Positions 1-8,227 of a DNA stretch of 34,879 nucleotides are shown in pieces. The translations under genes and the position numbers were made by a program. This DNA is from Verrucomicrobiota bacterium (lineage in GTDB: Bacteria > Verrucomicrobiota > Kiritimatiellia > UBA8416 > JABMPJ01). The stretch lies in contig JABGQM010000040.1 in NCBI GenBank assembly GCA_018648805.1, forward strand, positions 6,140 through 41,018, given 5' to 3'. Positions within the stretch are counted from its first letter, which is position 1. Every line of letters starts with the position of its first letter. A model generated the notes under the pieces. The model made no database searches. It was given only the letters and a program-made list of their open reading frames with translations, and was not told the DNA's origin.

Positions 1-1071
1 GGCGGCCTTCTTGAGCGACATCGAAATCGAAATCACCAGCTTGCTGAAGGTGACGGCCAGCGTGAGCCCGATACCAAAGGAGATATAGAAATCAATACCA
101 TTGACGAAGACGGTGTCAATGAACGACATCTCGGGCTGCCAGGTCGACAGCACCCCTTTAGCCTGCAACACGGGGTTGGCAATCCAGGTGATGAGCAGTC
201 CGATAAAACTACCCACCACGCCCCACCAGGGCACGATCATACCGGAGAGGAACGCCCCGAAGTTGAGGACGAGGTTGAAAGGCACCGCCGGCAGGATCTT
301 GCCGATCTGCGGGGTGAAATCGATAAAGATCATGGGAATCAGCTCCAGCCGCTTGGGCAGCAAGACCTGCGTGATCATGGGGACGCAGATATACACCGCC
401 CCCCAGACCACCCCCAGCATCCCACCAATGGCAAAGCAGCGTTGGCGCCAGCTCTTCTGGTCGTCGCGCCCCTCCGATAGGGCGACGATACCGGCCGCCT
501 GCATGGGGGCGAATGGGAAGGGAAGCTTTTCCACATCACTGGCCATGCGATAGAGCACATAGCCCAGCCCGTAGTTGTCGATACGACTGACAATCATCCC
601 GAACATGGTGATGGCAATCACAGGCAACCAGGCGGTTGTCATCAGCGTACGTCCGGCCATCTCGATCGACTCGGCAGGAGGAAATGCCCATATGGGAAGG
701 TTAAGCCCGAGGCCCTGGACGTACTCGGAGGTCGCCATGAACTGCTTGAAGAGGTAGCCCTTGAACGGATCCGCCAACGCAGCCCCCACCATGTAGTGGA
801 GCACGTAGAGTTCCTGGGTCTTCAGCTTGGTAAACGAACGCTTGGCAATCTCTGCGAAGAAGATGACCAGGACCCACTTCATCGACCCACCGATATTGGC
901 ATCGTTGCCGATCACCAGACTCAGGTAGTCGGTCGCGGGATTGACAATGAATCCCAGGAAGATGGCGCCAGCGACGGCCTTCCAATTGAAGCCGTCCTCA
1001 AAGCCATCCACATCCGGCGGCTGCATAACATCGCGATATTCTTGCAGCTCTTTGTCGTCGGTGAAGCCCAT
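1..1071 (-). CDS. OPT-like polytopic membrane transporter, 3' truncated by window edge
   Basis: The first 357 residues of a large multi-spanning membrane protein are visible; the frame is still open at base 1, so the C-terminus lies outside. About eight hydrophobic segments can be seen (roughly residues 32-55, 64-75, 90-105, 148-165, 213-237, 262-280, 283-300, 328-350). The stretch at residues 181-200, with EKLPFPFAP followed by QAAG, resembles the KxPFP-type motif of the oligopeptide transporter (OPT/YSL) superfamily and its PVC relatives (DUF6785/6784 type); this family call is from memory of the motif and topology. The start ATG at 1071 follows the upstream stop by 2 nt and has a strong AAGGAG ribosome site 5 nt before it, so it is the last visible gene of the operon starting at 8994. 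Substrate is unknown. A different polytopic transporter family is possible. Confidence 0.65.
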   Translation of the reverse strand, partial: MGFTDDKELQEYRDVMQPPDVDGFEDGFNWKAVAGAIFLGFIVNPATDYLSLVIGNDANIGGSMKWVLVIFFAEIAKRSFTKLKTQELYVLHYMVGAALADPFKGYLFKQFMATSEYVQGLGLNLPIWAFPPAESIEMAGRTLMTTAWLPVIAITMFGMIVSRIDNYGLGYVLYRMASDVEKLPFPFAPMQAAGIVALSEGRDDQKSWRQRCFAIGGMLGVVWGAVYICVPMITQVLLPKRLELIPMIFIDFTPQIGKILPAVPFNLVLNFGAFLSGMIVPWWGVVGSFIGLLITWIANPVLQAKGVLSTWQPEMSFIDTVFVNGIDFYISFGIGLTLAVTFSKLVISISMSLKKAA

Positions 1072-1073
1072 GC

Positions 1074-1868
1074 CTACTCCTTGCTCGCCGTTGACCGGGG
1101 AGGCACGCCAGCCTCGAACATCGCTACGGCATTCTTCACAAACCAGGTCTGTCGGGTCGGATCGATATTGCGCCAGCGGATGAGGAACTTGCGCATCCGC
1201 TCGAGGAATGGCTTGTTCGTGGTCACCCAGTTGGTATCGCGTCCTGAAATTCGGTCCACCGCCATGTGCAGGCGGAAACTACTGACGACCTCGTCGTATT
1301 GGGTCGTAAAGGTCACATCCTGCGTCACACCCAGATCGTAAGGCGCCAGCGCCACGTGGTAGCGCAGGGAGAGCACCGGGTGGCCGGCCTCGTCCTGGTC
1401 AGAGGTGATCTCCTCCAGCGTGGCCATCAGGTCACCGGTAGACTGATCGGCCAAAGGCTCGAAGAACTGCTGGAGGTAGAACATCACGCCGTAGGCCAGA
1501 CGGGGGCGGTAGATGAAGGGGAAAACAAGGCTCATAAACTGACCATCGTGATCGGGCATGGACCACTTGCGCTTGCCGGAAGGCACCGCCGTGCGCGTGG
1601 CGACGTAACCGGGGTAGATGGTAGAAAGAATCACCAATCCCATCGTGAAGAGCACCGCGTAGACCACCATCAGTGACGAGAAGTTGATGTTCACATCCTG
1701 TATCAATCCCGCGCCTTTCAAGCCGATCGTCAGAATCTGACCGATCAGATAGCCCCCCACCGCCCCAATGAAGCTGTAGACCGTGGCCTCCGCCAGGAAG
1801 AACATGAAGATATGGGTGGGGTTCAGGCCAATCGCATTGAAGACCGCAATCTCACTCTTTGCGTTCAT
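1074..1868 (-). CDS. C-terminal part of the giant FtsX-type permease, in a shifted frame
   Basis: This 264-residue frame opens with residues SEIAVFNAIGLNP, which is the classic cytoplasmic FtsX/MacB motif (ERKREIGIxKAxGxxP) that normally directly follows GTVYERK. Those preceding residues are the last ones of the upstream 1852-6825 frame. The two frames overlap by 17 nt and differ by one base within the run CGCAAAGAGTGAG. Two membrane segments follow (about residues 18-42 and 63-85), ending in a YPGYVATRTAVPS motif that matches the FtsX C-terminal PAxxAxxxxP element. After this comes a soluble domain of about 160 residues with no family I recognise. It is best read as the 3' end of a frame-broken gene. 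Separate translation from the ATG at 1868, which overlaps the upstream stop, is possible, but it would split an FtsX domain between two of its helices. Confidence 0.8.
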   Translation of the reverse strand: MNAKSEIAVFNAIGLNPTHIFMFFLAEATVYSFIGAVGGYLIGQILTIGLKGAGLIQDVNINFSSLMVVYAVLFTMGLVILSTIYPGYVATRTAVPSGKRKWSMPDHDGQFMSLVFPFIYRPRLAYGVMFYLQQFFEPLADQSTGDLMATLEEITSDQDEAGHPVLSLRYHVALAPYDLGVTQDVTFTTQYDEVVSSFRLHMAVDRISGRDTNWVTTNKPFLERMRKFLIRWRNIDPTRQTWFVKNAVAMFEAGVPPRSTASKE

Positions 1869-4800
1869 AGACCGTTCCCAGCATCGTGTTCAGAATAATC
1901 GAGCCCGCGATAATCAGCGGAATCAGCAACTTGGCCAGTCCACCGATGGCGGTGCGGTAGCTGCTGCCCACGTAGTAGACGCCCGGCTTGATCGCAACCG
2001 CCGTATCCGTGTCCAGCTTGAAGGGCGCCCCACTACCCACGTAGAACTTCGCATCGGTAACCGCCAGCACGCGCTGGAGTTCCGTTCCCAGCTGCAGGTC
2101 GTCCATCTTGCCACGGAACGCAATGGAAAGGCTGCGCGGCAGGGCACCGAGCTCCGCGGCAATCCCCTCGGGAATGATGGCCAGAGCGGCTGTGTCGATC
2201 AGCTTGTCGGTCACATCGGCGACCTCGACATCCAGTGAATCATCGCCCCGCTTTGACTTCGGTGGCGTCTCCATAGGCACGAGCGGCAGATTGGGATTGA
2301 GGTCGCGGGCCAATTTGTAGCGCTGGTCATCGATGATGCCCCTGAGCACCCATTCGCGACCGAGTAGACGGATGCGAGCGCGACCGATGTCGTCTGCCCC
2401 CAGGTCCAGTGCATCCGCGGCCGTCATAGGCAGCATGATTTCGGCAGCATGCGCCGAAGAGAACGGCGCGCCTTCGACGAGGGCCATGGAGTCACGCAAG
2501 ACACCATCATCCATCGGCAGACCTGTGACCGCCAGAATTTCGAGGGACGTCTCGGCGTCGTCCACCAACTCCAGCCGCATCGGATCATCGCGCTTGAGCA
2601 GGCGGCGCACCTTGACGTCGGCGCGATCGGCGAAGAGTTCACGGATCAGCTTGTGCGTATCGCCATCAATCGGCACACCACCGGGCCAGTGATAGAACAG
2701 CCCCGTATAGGGAGCCGAGTTCGACTTGGGTACCAGCGTCGGCTTGGCCTTGCGGGAGACACTCGAAAACGCCAGCATCGTAAACACCACGAGCACGATC
2801 GTCGCCGTCGTCAGCCCGGTCCGCACGCGCCGCCGACGCATGTTCTGCACCCCAATCAACATGGCCGTCGTTCCGACGGTTCCGTAGCCGACCTCCTCGC
2901 CAATGCCGCCCATGCCGCGGAAGAGGATCGTCATCTCTTCATTGAAGCGCGAACGCAGCACGCCGGTGGTAAAGACGCCGATGGCCCCCAAGACGAAGGC
3001 GATAAAGATCGCTTCCGGGCACATGGCCATACGGAAGGCAGGATGGATGAAACGGAATAACAGGAACATGCAGACAAACAGGGCAGAGAAGCCCGCCAGC
3101 TCATGCTCCAACTTCTTGAAATTAAACAGCAGTTTTTGCAGGAAGAAGCAGAAGGGAAGCATCAGGGCCATAAAGGCAATGACCGCCTTGAGCATATCCT
3201 CGTTCATCTTGGCCAACTCACCATAGGCCTTGACGTGATTGCCAAAGGCTTCATAGATCGTGCTCAGATAGCCGACGTGATCGTGCGCCGCCTTCAGCGC
3301 CTCGGCCTTCAGATTGAGTGCATCGCCACGATCCATAAAATCATCCAGCAACTGGTTGACGACGCCCTTCATGTTGGCATTGCGCGAGCGATTAAGCAGC
3401 GCCATATCCGCTGAGGCGCGGCGCAGAATGTCACCCCCGAGCTCCTGCTGATTCTGGAAACCAATGCCCTCCGGGTGCTCTGGGGTGGCATTCAGCACGC
3501 ACCGCTTGGTGTCGGTAATGATCATCAGGGCGTCCTGGGCCAGCTCGGCGCGGCGACGGTAGAGATAGATGCCAATCGGCCCGCTGGCCACATGCGACCA
3601 CGCTGGCGAAAGTGACTGGGCGCCGTGTATGCCATACTTCTCCGGGTCGGACTGGCCATTGGCCTTCTTCGGCCAGACCTGGAAAATGGTGCTGGGCTTT
3701 GACGAGACACCGGTCGGGTCACGGCGATCCTTCACCACAAACTCACGGCACTCGAACATCGGCAGCGTGGCGCGCGGTGACATCTGCACGTTGCTGTTGA
3801 TCTGCTTCGAGCTCTGCACGCGCCCCTTGTCGATCGTCATCAATACCTCACGGAACTCCGCATCCATCTGATAGGCTGTCGGCGCCATCTTACGGTTCCC
3901 GCTGAGTCCATAGAGATAGGCGTTGCCGGTCTCATCGCTCATCCCCATAGCGCAGTTGATCACGTCGCCGGCGGTGATCGAGGGCGTGATCGTCGGAGGA
4001 TAGCCGGCCTCATTCAGCATGACGAGACAGTTGGAGATCGGGCGCGTCGGGATGGGCTTGCCGCTATACTGCTCGAGGCTGTAGGTGCGCAACAGGGACG
4101 ACCACGTCTTGAAGTTACAGCCAGGCTGCTTCAAGGCCGAGGCGTCCACAAGCTTCTCCGCATTTACAAGCCCCATAATAAAGTCGGTCGACCACGTGGC
4201 TAGCCCATGCAGGCGCTGCGGATCCAGATGGGGCAGGCTGTCGTCCGTCCCGAAAAGTCGACCTTCGTCCGCGAAAGCCGACTTGAGCGCGAAGGCAGGG
4301 ATCTTGTCGGCTGCGTGGAAGTAGGTAATGGCGGAACCGGGAAAACGGAAATAGTGCCCCGGTTTGTGAGCACTGCCACCACCGAGTGCATCGACATAGC
4401 GGGCCTCTCCCTCTTGCGTCACCGCATCGGCGACGTCCTGACAGGTGGCCGCAAATCCGTTGAACCACCCCGGGCCGAGTCGGAACGACTGATAGGAGAA
4501 TCCGACTTGATCGGCATGGCCATCCAGCTCCAGCGCCAACGCCAGCGCCACCTTGCGCCGGCCGATGGCGCGACGGATCGAGCCACTCGCCTTGTCGCGT
4601 GCCAGCTGGGCATTGAAGACACCCTCCCAGCGGCCATACATCTCAACAAAACGATCGACCGACTCCCGGAGCAACTTGCGCTGCACATCGTTGACCGCAA
4701 TCTGTCGATACTGGGTGCGGCTGCGCCCCACGCCGATATCGATCTTGTTGAACAGAACCAGTACCTTGCGCAAGTTGTCGCGGTGCGACGCCAGCTCGAC

Positions 4801-6825
4801 AAGGCGCGCCTCGCGCTCGTCGGCCGCCATGGTCGTCATGTTGGTCGAAGCCACCAGGATAATGTCCTGCATGGTCCGGTTCACCCGCCCCTTGAAATCA
4901 TCCTGCAAGACGGTCTTGATGTAAATGCGCCGTCCGCTGCTCTTGTCAATATCCGAGCGCCACTTCTCAAAGAGCTTCTCATCGTCGAAGACATGCTTGA
5001 CGCGTCCGGCCTTCTCCATGAATGCATCATAGGAGAGCGCTGCCAGTGCATCGAAGTGAGCCATATCCTCCTGCTTCTCCTGCTCGACCTCTTCCGGATC
5101 CCGGCCACGTTTGGCAAAAAAGCCTCTGTATGCTTTCACCATCTCGTCACGCGCATAGCTGATGGCAGCAGCTAGCTCGGCTTCATCAAAGTCGGAGAGG
5201 TCCAAGACTTCATCGCGCTCGGGCATCTCCAGCCGCTCTAGCGTCGCCACGATGGTGCCCTCACTCTTGGCCGCCTTGATCGTGCTCTTGCGGGCCTCCA
5301 GAGCTTCCTCGTAGGCCAGTGTCCTTACGTCCTGCTGCGTCTCGTCAAGCCGCCCGAGGACCTCAAGCATCACATGCAGATCCGCGCGATCCTGAGCTGG
5401 CGGTGCCTTGAGAGTGAGCTTGTCATACTCGGTGGTATGGAGCCGTGCGAGCCGCATTTCCTGGGCAATCTGGTCGCGCATCGCTTCGACCCGTGTCTCA
5501 TCGGTCATCAGATGCCAGGCCAGCTCTCTCTCACCCGCATACTGCTGGGTATGCCCATTCACGGCCACCAGCATCACGGAATGCAGCGGAGGCTGCTGCT
5601 TTAATTCATTGAGCAAGGTCAGTAGCAGATGCAGATTGATGGCGCGCTGGGCCCCCTGCGCTCTGACCGGCACGACCGCGTTGGCATCCAGCGCGGCGGT
5701 CATAACCACCAGCTTCTCGTCCAGCTCCGGATCGCGCCCGGGGATCAGCACCCACAAGTCGCGCAGATCTCCCTTGTGCCACGTCGACGGCACGGCACGC
5801 GCCTGAGCGGCATGGCCAGGGCTCTCCTGGGCCAGCGTGCGCAGCTGTTCCCCCGCATCCCCATCCATATAGAATCGCGGCACCGCCACTTCGGAATTGA
5901 ATACCTTGGAGACGCTCTGATCATGTGGGTAGTCGCCTTGCCCGACAAAGATGACCCCCTCGATGTCAAAGCGAAGGAAATCCATCCACTTGTCGCCGCA
6001 GCCATACTCCATTACGGCAATCGCCCCGTCCAGGTCGACCCCCTTGAGCCGCTCGAGATCGGCCATGTCGCCTTGTCCGAGGTAAACCAGCCGCGTGTCA
6101 AATGCAGCGCGCGCAAAGTTCCCCGGTCGCATCAGCGTCGGATGCATCGCATCGGCGGTGAACGTACCGGCCTCGCCACATGACAAGCTCAGGCTGCCGG
6201 GCTCGAGCAGGGGCGCACTGAAGACGATCTCGCCATGGTCGAAGCCGCTCTGTTCAAAGCGCTTGGCCACGCGGGTCTCCAACGCCAGATTGCCGGCCGA
6301 GCCCGGCATGCGTCCTCCCGCCACCTGCGTGATCTCGGCGATGGCGTCGGCCGTCTCTTGACCCTCAACGGCCTGGGCGGATCCCACGGGCACCATCAGG
6401 CCCAACAGGAGCAGTGCCAGCGCTGCAGTCTTGGCTCCCTTTGCAGGGAGTGCCGCGTTAGGAACCACGACACCTACGACATTCCGCTGCATCAACAATT
6501 TAAAGAAGGCCACCACGGAAAGCTCCACCTCTCGGCGCGACATCTGGAATCGGTCCTCAAACGCATTCACCACATCGAGGACGCTTCGCTGGCCATTGAC
6601 CAACGAGATCACAAAGGTCCCGAATTCATCCAACTCATAGGAACGATGCGTCTGGGGCGGACGCAGCTTCTCAAAAAAACCGGGGCCCCGTCCGATCGTC
6701 ATGGTGACGCGGCGATTGCCATCTGCCATCTCCTCGACCCCGACACCGGGGTGGAGCGTCGGAACACCCTCCAGCGCCATGCGCCGGTCCACTCTATTCT
6801 GCTTTCTTTGTCTAAGTATCCTCAT
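1852..6825 (-). CDS. Giant membrane protein: PqqD-like domain, degenerate M28-like periplasmic region, FtsX permease
   Basis: 1657 residues in this frame, about 1,910 if joined to the 1074-1868 frame. Residues ~40-121 match the PqqD fold (PF05402): YELDEFGTFVISLVNG, QRSVLDVVNAFED and a final helix ending in GVV. A single membrane segment follows at ~133-152, placing PqqD in the cytoplasm. Residues ~155-445 and ~757-895 resemble a PA/M28 aminopeptidase-like fold interrupted by a charged, helical insertion (~450-750). The metal ligands expected for M28 (HxD, EE) are not visible: the first site reads TAALDAN. Four to five membrane helices at ~1211-1355, an extracytoplasmic loop to ~1625 and a last helix at 1626-1648 make an FtsX-type permease that runs into the frame break. 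The start ATG is 2 nt after the upstream ATPase stop and has a poor ribosome site; ATG at 6780 is an alternative. It is probably driven by the two neighbouring ATPases. Cargo is unknown. Confidence 0.8.
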   Translation of the reverse strand: MRILRQRKQNRVDRRMALEGVPTLHPGVGVEEMADGNRRVTMTIGRGPGFFEKLRPPQTHRSYELDEFGTFVISLVNGQRSVLDVVNAFEDRFQMSRREVELSVVAFFKLLMQRNVVGVVVPNAALPAKGAKTAALALLLLGLMVPVGSAQAVEGQETADAIAEITQVAGGRMPGSAGNLALETRVAKRFEQSGFDHGEIVFSAPLLEPGSLSLSCGEAGTFTADAMHPTLMRPGNFARAAFDTRLVYLGQGDMADLERLKGVDLDGAIAVMEYGCGDKWMDFLRFDIEGVIFVGQGDYPHDQSVSKVFNSEVAVPRFYMDGDAGEQLRTLAQESPGHAAQARAVPSTWHKGDLRDLWVLIPGRDPELDEKLVVMTAALDANAVVPVRAQGAQRAINLHLLLTLLNELKQQPPLHSVMLVAVNGHTQQYAGERELAWHLMTDETRVEAMRDQIAQEMRLARLHTTEYDKLTLKAPPAQDRADLHVMLEVLGRLDETQQDVRTLAYEEALEARKSTIKAAKSEGTIVATLERLEMPERDEVLDLSDFDEAELAAAISYARDEMVKAYRGFFAKRGRDPEEVEQEKQEDMAHFDALAALSYDAFMEKAGRVKHVFDDEKLFEKWRSDIDKSSGRRIYIKTVLQDDFKGRVNRTMQDIILVASTNMTTMAADEREARLVELASHRDNLRKVLVLFNKIDIGVGRSRTQYRQIAVNDVQRKLLRESVDRFVEMYGRWEGVFNAQLARDKASGSIRRAIGRRKVALALALELDGHADQVGFSYQSFRLGPGWFNGFAATCQDVADAVTQEGEARYVDALGGGSAHKPGHYFRFPGSAITYFHAADKIPAFALKSAFADEGRLFGTDDSLPHLDPQRLHGLATWSTDFIMGLVNAEKLVDASALKQPGCNFKTWSSLLRTYSLEQYSGKPIPTRPISNCLVMLNEAGYPPTITPSITAGDVINCAMGMSDETGNAYLYGLSGNRKMAPTAYQMDAEFREVLMTIDKGRVQSSKQINSNVQMSPRATLPMFECREFVVKDRRDPTGVSSKPSTIFQVWPKKANGQSDPEKYGIHGAQSLSPAWSHVASGPIGIYLYRRRAELAQDALMIITDTKRCVLNATPEHPEGIGFQNQQELGGDILRRASADMALLNRSRNANMKGVVNQLLDDFMDRGDALNLKAEALKAAHDHVGYLSTIYEAFGNHVKAYGELAKMNEDMLKAVIAFMALMLPFCFFLQKLLFNFKKLEHELAGFSALFVCMFLLFRFIHPAFRMAMCPEAIFIAFVLGAIGVFTTGVLRSRFNEEMTILFRGMGGIGEEVGYGTVGTTAMLIGVQNMRRRRVRTGLTTATIVLVVFTMLAFSSVSRKAKPTLVPKSNSAPYTGLFYHWPGGVPIDGDTHKLIRELFADRADVKVRRLLKRDDPMRLELVDDAETSLEILAVTGLPMDDGVLRDSMALVEGAPFSSAHAAEIMLPMTAADALDLGADDIGRARIRLLGREWVLRGIIDDQRYKLARDLNPNLPLVPMETPPKSKRGDDSLDVEVADVTDKLIDTAALAIIPEGIAAELGALPRSLSIAFRGKMDDLQLGTELQRVLAVTDAKFYVGSGAPFKLDTDTAVAIKPGVYYVGSSYRTAIGGLAKLLIPLIIAGSIILNTMLGTVYERKE

Positions 6826-6827
6826 CG

Positions 6828-7565
6828 CTAAAGCACCGTCTCCCCGTCAATCGTCCCCACCTTGACGTTGACGTCGGCCTGCGTGTCCACCCGCTTCACA
6901 CTACCGTCCTCGATCCGCACAATCTTATCGGAGCAAGACAGCATCTTCATGTCATGCGTGGCCGTGATGATCGTCACGCCCAAATTGGCCTTCATCTCAT
7001 TGAGCAGATCGATAATTTCCTCGCCCGTATGCAGGTCCAGATTCCCCGTGGGCTCATCGGCCAGCACAATCAAAGGCTCATTGACCAGTGCCCGTGCAAT
7101 CGCAATCCGCTGCTGCTGCCCGCCCGACACCTGCGACGGCAGATGATCCAGACGGTGTCCCAGTCCCACCCGATCCAGCACGCGACGGGCCGCTTCACGC
7201 GCCGCGCGGGGCGTCTCGCCGGCGAAGACCCGTGGAATCGCCACGTTCTCGAGGGCACTCATGGTGGGGATCAGATTAAACGACTGAAAGATGAAGCCAA
7301 TCTTGCGGCAGCGAAACCAGGCCAACTGCGAGGAGTTCAGGTCCGCCAGCCGGCAGCCAGCCACCTGCACCTCGCCCGTCGTCGGCGTATCCAACCCCCC
7401 CACCATATTGAACAGGGTCGATTTGCCCGAGCCGGAGGGCCCCATGATTGAGACATACTCCCCCTGCTCAATATCAATGGATACCCCACGGAGCGCATGG
7501 ACCTCTTCCTTGCCCATGACGTAAACCTTCGTCACCCCGCTACAACTGATCATGCATTCGCTCAC
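6828..7565 (-). CDS. LolD/MacB-type ABC transporter ATPase (second copy)
   Basis: ATP-hydrolysing subunit of an FtsX/MacB/LolCDE-class ABC system, about 245 residues. Walker A GPSGSGKST at ~42-50, Q-loop FIFQS at ~91-95, signature SGGQQQR at ~147-153, Walker B LIVLADEP at ~165-172 and H-loop THD at ~203-205 are all intact. I start it at GTG 7565, whose first base is the last base of the permease stop codon, because GGAGG lies 4 nt upstream. ATG 7553 is the alternative but has no good ribosome site. An in-frame extension further upstream runs through the permease gene and is not real. It is followed 2 nt later by the giant permease. It differs from the other ATPase at 8224-8994, so the system may use a heterodimeric ATPase pair. 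Family certain; substrate unknown. Confidence 0.95.
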   Translation of the reverse strand: MSECMISCSGVTKVYVMGKEEVHALRGVSIDIEQGEYVSIMGPSGSGKSTLFNMVGGLDTPTTGEVQVAGCRLADLNSSQLAWFRCRKIGFIFQSFNLIPTMSALENVAIPRVFAGETPRAAREAARRVLDRVGLGHRLDHLPSQVSGGQQQRIAIARALVNEPLIVLADEPTGNLDLHTGEEIIDLLNEMKANLGVTIITATHDMKMLSCSDKIVRIEDGSVKRVDTQADVNVKVGTIDGETVL

Positions 7566-8227
7566 TATTCCTCCACCCGTAACGCTTCCACGGGCTGCTT
7601 CCGCGCCGCCATGTAGGCAGGAATGATCGCGGCCACCACCGAAAGCACCGCCCCGGCGCCCAACGACACCAGCAGCGCGACCACGACGCCGCCCGCCGGG
7701 AACGTCTTCAGAGCGAACCACCCGTATGTCTTCAAATTCACGACCATGGAGACCACCAACCCGAGCACCATCCCCAGCGCCGAGCCACACACGCCCTGTA
7801 CCGCCGACTCCACAAAATAGGTACGCACCACGAATTGATCCGTTGCGCCCAGGCACTTGAGCGTCCCAATCTCGCGCACACGCTCGGTAACGGCCATTAG
7901 CATCGCATTGATAATGCCCACCAGGCTGGTCAGCAGCGTCAGGCCGATCAACAGGACCGTCATCTGATCCGTCCCACCTCCGGAAAGAATGTCGACGTTC
8001 GCATTCTGCAGCAAGATGTTCAGGTCGTCGCTGCCCTCCGCGATCATCGACTGCACAAACGTCTCGTTCAGCAGCATGTAGCAGAGAAAGGCAATCGCCA
8101 GCACCACACCCACCATCGTGATCATCGCCCGGCTGAAGCGCCGACGCATCCCAGCCATGCTGACCGACATCACAATCGGCCAACTCACCGCCGTCTGTTC
8201 GGGTATTACGTCCTGCTTAGGCATCAT
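7565..8227 (-). CDS. Short FtsX-type ABC transporter permease
   Basis: 220 residues with four membrane helices (~34-53, 88-112, 138-163, 182-206). The cytoplasmic FtsX loop TERVREIGTLKCLGATD at ~114-130 and the C-terminal PAYMAARKQPVEALR at ~203-217 are diagnostic. The loop between helices 1 and 2 is only ~35 residues, so the ~200-residue MacB periplasmic domain is missing. It is therefore a minimal permease, about half the usual length of MacB or LolC/E. The start ATG overlaps the upstream ATPase stop (ATGA) and its own stop shares a base with the next start, so translation is coupled. It presumably pairs with the giant FtsX protein as the second half of the channel, the giant protein supplying the extracytoplasmic parts. 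Confidence 0.93.
   Translation of the reverse strand: MMPKQDVIPEQTAVSWPIVMSVSMAGMRRRFSRAMITMVGVVLAIAFLCYMLLNETFVQSMIAEGSDDLNILLQNANVDILSGGGTDQMTVLLIGLTLLTSLVGIINAMLMAVTERVREIGTLKCLGATDQFVVRTYFVESAVQGVCGSALGMVLGLVVSMVVNLKTYGWFALKTFPAGGVVVALLVSLGAGAVLSVVAAIIPAYMAARKQPVEALRVEE
7570..7574 (-). promoter_or_regulatory. Ribosome binding site supporting GTG start at 7565
   Basis: GGAGG read on the minus strand, 4 nt before GTG 7565 and 16 nt before ATG 7553. The first spacing is short but usable and the second is too long, so the site favours the GTG start for the second ATPase. The site lies inside the last codons of the permease, as expected for coupled translation. Confidence 0.55.

Noticed and set aside
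1852..1868. Programmed ribosomal frameshift in the giant permease
   Set aside because: No recognised slippery site: the overlap AAAGAGTGA does not resemble the RF2-type CUU-UGA or an X-XXY-YYZ heptamer. An ordinary indel is simpler.
4207..5175. Long plus-strand open frame opposite the giant permease
   Set aside because: It is antisense to a frame with clear domains; its composition follows from the GC-rich codons of the real gene.
7566..8183. In-frame upstream extension of the second LolD-type ATPase
   Set aside because: It runs antiphase through the permease gene and gives low-complexity, non-homologous text; the ATPase core begins after the GTG at 7565.
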